Assembly (NCBI GenBank): GCA_021397835.1
Contig: JAJFZO010000579.1
Location: forward strand, 3,053,001 to 3,117,000
Direction of reading: 5' to 3'
Length of the DNA: 64,000 nucleotides
Source: Moringa oleifera
Taxonomy: Eukaryota > Streptophyta > Magnoliopsida > Brassicales > Moringaceae
Part shown: positions 58,301-64,000 of the stretch, in pieces
Position numbering within the stretch: position 1 is the first letter of the stretch
Layout of the letters: every line of letters starts with the position of its first letter
Position numbers and translations under genes: made by a program
Notes under the pieces: generated by a model
The model's database searches: none
Seen by the model: only the letters and a program-made list of their open reading frames with translations
What the model was told of the DNA's origin: nothing

Positions 58301-58735
58301 ACTTGTCTCCGCTATCTTACTATTCGAAGTTGTGAAAGGCTAAATTCGCTATCTGGAGTGTTTCAACATCTCACTGCCCTTTGGAAGTTAGTGATAAACA
58401 ACTGCGAGGAGCTGGATCTGTCAGATTTAGGTGAGATGCAATTTCGAAGTCTTCGGAATCTTACATCTCTGGCAATTGGAGGACTTCCTAAGCTGGTGTG
58501 TTTACCAGAGTCACTTCAACATGTTGTTTCTTTGCGGAAGCTTGTAATTGAGAGTTGCCCCAATTTGACATCACTGCCTGTTGGGCTGTGTTGCCTTATT
58601 TCATTGGAGAACTTGGCAATTCTGGGCTGTCCCCACTTGTCTGAAACATGCCAGAAAGACACTGGGACTGAATGGCATAAGATCGGTCACATCCCACGTA
58701 TCATAATTGACTCTGAAATTATTCAGGATTTGTAA
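55349..58735 (+). CDS. CC-NB-ARC-LRR disease resistance protein (NLR, RGA-like)
   Basis: An uninterrupted 1128-residue frame in one exon. The N-terminal Rx-type coiled coil (about 5-135) carries an EDVID-type segment, VVYDADDLLDDF (72-83). NB-ARC spans about 165-500: P-loop GMGGLGKTT (194-202), RNBS-A near FELRMWVCVS, kinase-2 LLVLDDVW (269-276), GSRIVITTR (296-304), GVPLA (361-365, GLPL variant), RNBS-D CFAYCRLFPKDYEI (418-431) and MHD (488-490). About 20 irregular leucine-rich repeats run to residue 1110. Such proteins act in the cytosol or nucleus as sensors of pathogen effectors, triggering defence and cell death. All key motifs are intact, so a functional gene is likely; the pathogen it detects is unknown. 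The gene lies inside the snRNA array, and its stop is only about 160 bp from the USE of a truncated U1 copy. Confidence 0.96.
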   Translation: MAEAVLFHIAGELINKLGSQIVQEIGLWWNVEDELAKLRSTLSTIQAVLLDAEEQQPRSHQVRDWLGKLREVVYDADDLLDDFSTEALHRQLMTGNKMGKEVRIFFSSSNKLVYGLRMGHKVKAIRRRLDEIAAERKFHLENRLEEKSCTSKERESTHSFVRAEEVLGRDEDRKEIVNILLNSEQDILIVPIVGMGGLGKTTLAQLVYNDEAVKTHFELRMWVCVSDPFNVRIIVGKMIKSARNSDLENLEMDQLQNCLRKEIDGKRYLLVLDDVWNEDRKRWLDLEGLLMGGAKGSRIVITTRGEKVAKATGASLQYVLKGLTEEKACELFEQIAFKGRQKPVSEAFMEIEKKIIRKCFGVPLAIKTVGALLCLKDPEIEWSSFEQDELSEITQQDNDILPTLKLSFDYLPSHLKDCFAYCRLFPKDYEIHVPTLIYLWMAQGFIESSNKKQHLEDIGLQYFKELLSRSFFQEVTELVWGDIKYCKMHDLMHDLAILVGGKESIMLKSNDESLYGKAHHISFDFNIDSSWRTPSPFLERNKIRTFLLPRQRWGVDINCVHEVSYNSLLSNSRCLRTLDFHDLNLEGVPESIGKLTHLRYLDLSWNMRIECLPNCITKLQNMQVLRLSRCSNLKRLPPKIKKLVNLRCLETSGCDKLSYMPQGIGQLSFLQRLDRFIVDKRHGANGKPGAGLSEMNGLNNLRGICIENLGYLKDGAEECRAANLQAKQHLRSLRLGWNGRGDDDSDRASDEEISMEWLQPHHHLQDLYVMWYKGVMFPSWLSSLTNLVNLHLDKCINCKHLPPLYRLYCLEYLAIEHASGMEYIDNNDINWAGTSGEEGEANNSFFPSLKHLVLQNCPNLKGWWRRRDNKDRERELPIFPCLSMLKICDCPMLTYMPSFPSVEGQLLWTNNSGKPLQRTMKMTCSTSSSLPLPLSKLKTLWLDGIQDLEYLPAEGLRSLTALRSFDIKLCSQLITLPGEGFRGLTCLRYLTIRSCERLNSLSGVFQHLTALWKLVINNCEELDLSDLGEMQFRSLRNLTSLAIGGLPKLVCLPESLQHVVSLRKLVIESCPNLTSLPVGLCCLISLENLAILGCPHLSETCQKDTGTEWHKIGHIPRIIIDSEIIQDL

Positions 58736-58970
58736 AGGTTGGTACTTTGTACTTCTTCTCCTCAACTTCACTCCTTTTGTGTATGTAAACTAGATATTGA
58801 ATGATTATAAGATCTTTTAATACACTTAGTGACAATAATTTTCCTAATGTTCACATTTATGAACAGGTTAGTTGGGTCGATTTCAAAATCAATTGAATCC
58901 CACATCAGAGAAGCATGATGAGAAATAGAAGTTTCTCCAAATGAAGGTGAGGAAGCCACAAAAAAAAAAC
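58736..58970 (+). promoter_or_regulatory. NLR 3' flank merging into a decayed U1 promoter
   Basis: From about 58825 the sequence matches the U1 upstream region of module 2 (ATAATTTTCCT, GGTTA.TTGGG, TCAATTGAATCCCACATC). The USE is ATCCCACATCA (58897-58907). The TATA-like box is shifted and reads TCCAAATG, with spacing reduced to about 28 bp. Confidence 0.7.
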
Positions 58971-59117
58971 ATACTTACCTGGATGGCATGAATGGATGAT
59001 CCAGAAGGTCCATGGCCTAGGTGGGTGACTTGCATTGCACTTACGAGGGGTGCTCTGCCTAAGGTCTCCCAAGAGAGGGAGAGCCTATGCCATAATTTGT
59101 GCCAGTGGCGGCCTGCT
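58971..59117 (+). pseudogene. U1 snRNA (copy 4), 3' truncated
   Basis: It starts ATACTTACCTGGATGG and keeps the Sm site (AATTTGTGC, one change). The match ends at about GGCGGCCTGC, so stem-loop IV is lost. Several stem changes (GGATGGCATGAATGGATGAT against GGACGGGGTCAATGGGTGAT) would weaken folding. Most likely inactive. Confidence 0.85.
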
Positions 59118-60450
59118 ATCTGTTTCTTGGGTTTCTTGTTTTTGTGTTTTGTTAACTACTGGTCCTCGTGCTTTTCATCATTGTCCATGATACATTTGTG
59201 GGTAACTATTGATTTGCTGCTAATGTGGGAGATAAAAAGGAGAAAGAAAAATGCAGCACAGCTTTCTCGCCTCAAGTGGTAACAGCTTAGTTTTATTCTA
59301 CACCTCCTGTTTGTGCATCATCCAGTGAACTCCGCTAATTAATCCAATATGTTGATGTTTGTTCTTATGTATTTTCATAACAAGAAGGCTCTCACATATC
59401 AGGGATGTTGTGTATAAGGTTCAAGGGACCTGTAGGGAGCTGGTTTTTATTATATTGCTGTATTTTTGTCAAATCTTGTCCTTAAGACATTCAAGCAAAC
59501 TACTTTACCTATATTGACTACAAGCTGTACCATATAGGCAAAAACCTATTTCAGAAGTGAAGGTTTTAGAAAACACATCTTAACAAGGCATAAGCCTATA
59601 CTGTCTGCTGAAACTAGGCTTAGAAATGCAACTTTGTAAGAAATGGCCAAGTATTTATTCTGCGGAGAATTTAAGGGCAGAGGATATACTTTATTTAGTC
59701 CTGGTTACATCAACTCACTTGTCAATTATATATTTAGTTACCATGACATGCCTTGGTGTGGTGAGTAGTTTTTAGCTCTTTTTTGAAATTGCGTCTCTGT
59801 TAAGGATGTCATCTGTCATCAGTACTGCTTTTCGCCAATGTGGGACTGAGTATCCGTGACTCTGTAGACCCATCAACATGGGCCAGAAGCACCAATCAAT
59901 ATTATTTGCCAAGGATTAATTTTTAACCAAGGTTATATATGTTTCCCTGAAATTGACAAGTGCAGTAGTGCTGCTAGTACTGTGATGCATCTCTGGTTAA
60001 GTTATTAGTGCAAGCTGGTAAAAGCTAATGATAACTCTTAATAGAGTGCTTATGAGGATCATTACATATGAGATGAAGTCTCTCCTTCCTTCAAATTTTC
60101 AATATTTCACATGCTTGTTTGGTTGATAGCCGACTGTGTGAGTTTTTAATCAGGAAAAGATGCAGTTAGTCTCAAACAACTCAATCAAATTGATTCAGTC
60201 ATATGGGACTAACAAGTGTGAAAATGTTGGCAAGAGCTTACAAGGGGTGCTGACCATGACGGAAGCCTATGAGCTTAACTCGTAATACCAAAAACTGAAA
60301 AATGGGTCGAACCTTAAGTATTTTTTTAAATTTATTTTTTTCAACCAAAAATTTTGAATTCAAACTGTCAAAACAGCAAAGTTGACTGTTACATACAAAT
60401 TAATATTGCAAATTAATCTCATAAAGCTATAGTTTACTGATTATAACTAT
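59118..60450. other. spacer, partly duplicated from 22.3-22.5 kb
   Basis: No gene is seen. About 59410-59590 matches 22320-22500. A USE-like AGTCCCACATTGG (minus strand, about 59832-59844) has no recognisable snRNA next to it. Confidence 0.5.
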
Positions 60451-60479
60451 TGAATTTAATTTTGTGTTCGATGCCTCAT

Positions 60480-61035
60480 GCCACTGAGGGTGTTTGGCCA
60501 CATTTCCTTATTTTGAGAATGTTGATACACGGCGGCCTCTGTGTTGATACGTAGCAGTAGGTGGATTAAACACATCGTCATATTCTTTTTGGTTGTCTTC
60601 TTCTCAAGAGGGATCCAAGAAATCAAGGGAGATCTCTTTGACGTTGCCAGAAATGGCAAAGTTGGTTAAATCATGCACACCGTCTGCAAATCTTCCAGGC
60701 TTGGAAAACGAGAGCAAAAACGTATCCTCTTCAAGGTTGGGATAATTCACAGACCGCTGATGCGCGAATTTGACAAAGACCTTTCTTTCAACTATTATTC
60801 CTCCTCAGGATCACCAGGATCCATGAAGAAACTTTCATTATATCTCAATGTTCTTCATTGCACGCCATGCATGTGCTAGCGTTTTAGACAAAACACATGT
60901 ATTCGCCTCTTCTTTGGAGGGCAACAGAGACGGGATCATAATGATATGCAAGTCTTTCATTTTGGTGAATACGTCCATGCCATCATGGCGAACAAAGAGT
61001 TTTCAAAGAAGTTTCTCTAAAAAAGTCACAGGAAA
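60480..61035 (-). pseudogene. F-box protein pseudogene, left arm of inverted pair
   Basis: The minus strand encodes KDLHIIMIPSLLPSKEEANT followed by CVLSKTLAHAWRAMKNIEI, an F-box motif like those of plant F-box/FBD/LRR proteins, then a stop. A downstream shifted frame gives NYPNLEEDTFLLSFSKPGRF and DGVHDLTNFAISGN. Stops and shifts make it non-functional. F-box proteins of this type serve as substrate adaptors of SCF ubiquitin ligases. Confidence 0.65.
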
Positions 61036-61409
61036 GAGTTTGGAGAATTTTATACTGAAGGTAGTGATTCTTGGATCTTGCCCAACAATGGAAACTCTTT
61101 GATGTGCAGATCCAAGAAACAAAGGAAGATGCCTCCTCTTTATTGTAACTATTAGACCAATAATTTCAACAAAAAGGTAACTAATGCCTATTATGTTAAA
61201 TACCTCTATAAAAATTCTAAATTTTAGTCAACTTTTGTTTTTTTAAAAAAAAAAATTGAAAGACACTTAATGACTACGCATTAGAAGATTAGAAAAAAAA
61301 AAAAAAGAGAGAGGAGAAATTGCAATTAAACTTAATTAGCATATTTAGAATAAATAAAGTGGCAACAATATCTTCGTTAGATTTTTTATTCTCCAAACCT
61401 TTTTCTGTG

Positions 61410-61875
61410 AGTTTCTCAAAGAAACTTATCTGAAAATTCTTTGTTGGCCATGGTTGACGGCATGGACGTGTTCGCCAAGCTGAAAGACTTCCATATCATC
61501 ATGATCTTGTCTTTGTTGCCTTCAAAGAAGTGGCGAAAACATGTCTTCTGTCGAAACACTGGCACCATGCACGACATGGGACGAAGAACATTGAGTTTAA
61601 TGAGAGTTTCTTTGTGAATACTGGTGATCTTGAGGAGGAAGAATAGTTGGAAAGATCGTCTTTGTCAACTTCGCGTGTCACTAGTATGGGAATTATTCAA
61701 ACCCTAAGGCTGATAAGTTTTTGCTCAGTCTCCAGGCTTGGAAGATTTGCGGATGATGCACATGATTTCATCAACTTCATAATTTCTTGCAACTTCAAGA
61801 TCACCCTTGAATTCTCAGATCCCACTTGGAGAGGAGAGAACCAAGAAGAACATGATGCCGTGTTTAATCTGTGAA
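61410..61875 (+). pseudogene. F-box protein pseudogene, right arm of inverted pair
   Basis: The plus strand begins with the same gene: MDVFAKLKDFHIIMILSLLP then, after a shift, KEVAKTCLLSKHWHHA and NIEFNESFFVNTGDLEEEE before a stop. The end reads FADDAHDFINFIISCNFKIT, then LEFSDPTWRGENQEEHDAVF. It is a mirror of the 60.5-61.0 kb arm, with about 375 bp between them. Confidence 0.65.
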
Positions 61876-62288
61876 ATATCGTGTATCAACTTTGTTCCCA
61901 TCCAACAATGGTGACTTTCTGATATATGGAGAAACAAACAGATATGCCTCCTCTTTATAACGATTAGACAAATGATTCAGAAAAGGTAAGGCCTTATATG
62001 TTAAATACCTCCAACAAAAAAAAAAACAATCCAATTTTAAGCACAATTTTCTTTTATAAAAAACTGAGACATTCAATGACTACATGTTAAAATAGGTAAA
62101 AAGGAGAAAACACAGTAAAAAAATATATGAAAATCGGCAGTTAGACTAATTAGCATATTTAGAATAGTCTATGAATCATGAACTTTTGAAGGATAGAATA
62201 GTTCGTGTGATCTCTGGTTTGTATCTTCTTTTAGTTTCAAGCATGCCCTTGTTAATGGTACCAGTACTATGACACTACAATATCAATT
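61876..62288. other. spacer with shared F-box pseudogene tail
   Basis: A tail (GATATGCCTCCTCTTTATAA, about 61950) matches those at about 13549 and 61129. AT-rich DNA follows, similar to 13.6-13.75 kb (TTAGCATATTTAGAATA). No gene is seen. Confidence 0.55.
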
Positions 62289-64000
62289 TGGTTAGAGTAA
62301 CTCTCAGAGCTTTTGACTGATGTGAAAATCACTTTAAGAACAAAGAACAAGCTAAAGGAGAGAAGAGGTTTGTAGGAAAGCTTGCAAACTTTATTCGAGT
62401 TTAACACCTATTTATCAATACCTTAAAGGATAAGAATAAACATATCAAGCCTTAGCCCTTGAGGATAAGGATAAGAATGAACACGTCAACATTTAAAGAA
62501 AATGATAAACATTCCCAGTCATCCTACTATTTAGGCAATATTTTATTCAATGAGATAAGATATAAACGTAGCTCTTATGTGGCAAAGTAATCACTAATTT
62601 ATCACTCCTCCTTGGCTACTTTGCTACAAACTCTAACTTTGGTCCTTAATGTTTCAAACCTTGTTTTGGGCAAGGCCTTGGTGAGAATATCTGCAATCAG
62701 ATTGTTTGAGGTGCAGTGCACCTTCAGCTTCTACTTCTCTAACAAGATGATACTTGATTTTAACATGCTTGGTCCTTCCATGAAACATAAGATTCTTGGC
62801 CATTGCAACACCTGATTGATTATCACAATAGATCTCAGTTCATTTAGTTTGTTTCTAATCTAAATCAAACAATATCTTCCTCAGCTACATTGCTTGATTA
62901 ATTGTGGCGGCAACTGCAACATGTTCTGCCTCAGTAGTTGATTGAGTAATTGTTTCCTGTTTGTTTGAATTCCAACTGAATACACCTGTTCTAATGGTAA
63001 AGGTATAAGTTGAAGTACTCTTCATGTCGTCATGAGAACTTGCCCAACCACTATCAATGAAACCAATAAGTCTTGAATCATTTTTCTTAAACCAAATACC
63101 AAGATCAAGAGAACCTTTAATGTATCTCAAAGCCTTTTTTGCAGCCTTAAAATGCAGCTCAATAGGATTTTGTATAAACCTAGAGAGTAAATTAGCTGCA
63201 TATACATGATATTTGGCTTTGTTGTTGTCAAATATAGTATTACCAATCAAACTTCTGGGGACAGAACCATCAACCTTGTCTGCTCCATGCTCCTTGATTA
63301 GTTTCTCATTTTGAATCAATGGCATGTTGACTATTTTGCAATTTTGCATCCCAAACTTGATCAAAACTTCGTTTGCATATTTCTTTTGGAAAAGTTACCA
63401 TGCTGATCTTAATGGATCTTCATACTAAGAAAATAAGCTATTAGTCCCATATCTAACATTTCAAACTCTTTTTGCATTTGCTTCTTGAAATCCTCCACGA
63501 GATCAACATTATTTCCTATTACCACTAGGTCATCAACGTACAAAGAAACAATTATGAGATCACTGCATGTTTTTCTTACATAAAACAGGTTCACTGAAGC
63601 ATCTGTATCCCATCTTCAATAAGTAATCATTAATCGTACTGTACCAAGCTTTAGGAGCCTATCTTTAACTCATATAGACCTTTCTTCAGTAGATAAACCT
63701 TATCTTTACCACCAAAAATAATATGCCCTTCTGGTTGTTCAATAAAAATCTGCTCATGTAGATAACCATTCAAAAAAGCTGATGTAACATCAAGCTGAAA
63801 AATCTTCCAACCTTTTTGAGTAACCAAGGCTATTTGATAGCCTTACAGTGTTATATCTAGCAACTGGTGCAAACTTGTTTGAAAAATCAATTCCATATTG
63901 CTGCCATAAGCCTTGCTTTGTGTTTGTTAGTGGAATCATCAGTATTGAGCTTGGTTCTATATACTCATTTGACTCCAATGGCTTATACATTTCACAAACT
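62289..64000 (-). mobile_element. Ty1/copia element, 3' part, running off the window
   Basis: On the minus strand RT pieces read GLWQQYGIDFSNKFAPVARY (63790-63990) and LIIVSLYVDDLVVIGNNVDL with the catalytic YVDD (63409-63594). A longer RT/RNase H piece (62885-63364) has KALRYIKGSLDLGIWFK and GFIDSGWASSHDDMKSTS. A polypurine tract (AAGGAGGAG, about 62605-62613) is followed by a probable 3' LTR, 62289-62604, which begins TGATAAATTAG. Stops between frames make it inactive. It is better preserved than the other elements, so probably younger. Confidence 0.88.
62885..63364 (-). pseudogene. copia RT end and RNase H fragment
   Basis: A 159-residue frame covers the RT thumb and RNase H, including KYHVYAANLLSRFIQNPIEL and ITQSTTEAEHVAVAATINQA. 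The SSTEAEY motif has become STTEAEH, and the frame ends at a stop after NQAM. Confidence 0.88.

Noticed and set aside
59832..59844. A USE-like AGTCCCACATTGG on the minus strand
   Set aside because: No snRNA sequence is found about 70 bases downstream, so it may be chance or the last trace of a lost gene.

Overview
This window looks like nuclear DNA from a flowering plant, most likely a woody eudicot. The evidence is the very AT-rich intergenic DNA, degraded Ty1/copia and Ty3/gypsy elements primed by initiator tRNA-Met, a plant trihelix factor, a CC-NB-ARC-LRR resistance gene, and spliceosomal RNA genes with the plant promoter pair (USE, RTCCCACATCG, plus a TATA-like box about 34 bp away). 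I cannot name the species.

Only two protein genes look intact. One encodes a trihelix (SIP1-type) transcription factor (8724-9917, +). The other is a single-exon NLR disease-resistance gene (55349-58735, +). Almost everything else is repeat-derived or belongs to an RNA gene array.

The main feature, at about 25.7-59.1 kb with outlying relics from 11.5 kb, is a mixed array of spliceosomal snRNA genes. The recurring module is U2 (-), then U5 (-), then U1 (+), with U5 and U1 divergent and their USEs facing each other about 204-212 bp apart in the two compact modules. I see four near full-length U2 copies (27.0, 28.4, 38.7, 44.95 kb), three near full-length U5 copies plus one deleted copy (29.2, 45.8, 49.4; 39.7 kb), and four U1 copies (29.6, 41.0, 46.3 and a 3'-truncated one at 59.0 kb). 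Many decayed U2 and U5 fragments lie between them. Some copies look transcribable (U2 at 27.0, 38.7 and 44.95; U5 at 29.2, 45.8 and 49.4; U1 at 29.6 and 46.3). Others have lost the USE, the TATA box, the Sm site or a terminal stem. The array therefore shows birth, decay and segmental duplication in one place. An ancestral copia insertion is shared by two modules and absent from a third, and TIR-type insertions can be dated the same way.

Layout: 0-7.9 kb, AT-rich non-coding DNA with a tandem repeat of about 0.5 kb; 7.9-11.4, trihelix gene and flanks; 11.4-12.6, outlying snRNA relics; 12.9-13.5, inverted F-box pseudogene; 14.4-25.7, nested retrotransposons; 25.7-50.4, snRNA modules, copia relics and AT-rich blocks; 50.4-55, AT-rich duplicated block and a TIR element; 55.3-58.7, NLR gene; 58.9-59.1, truncated U1; 60.5-62.2, a second inverted F-box pseudogene; 62.3-64.0, the 3' part of a copia element running off the window.
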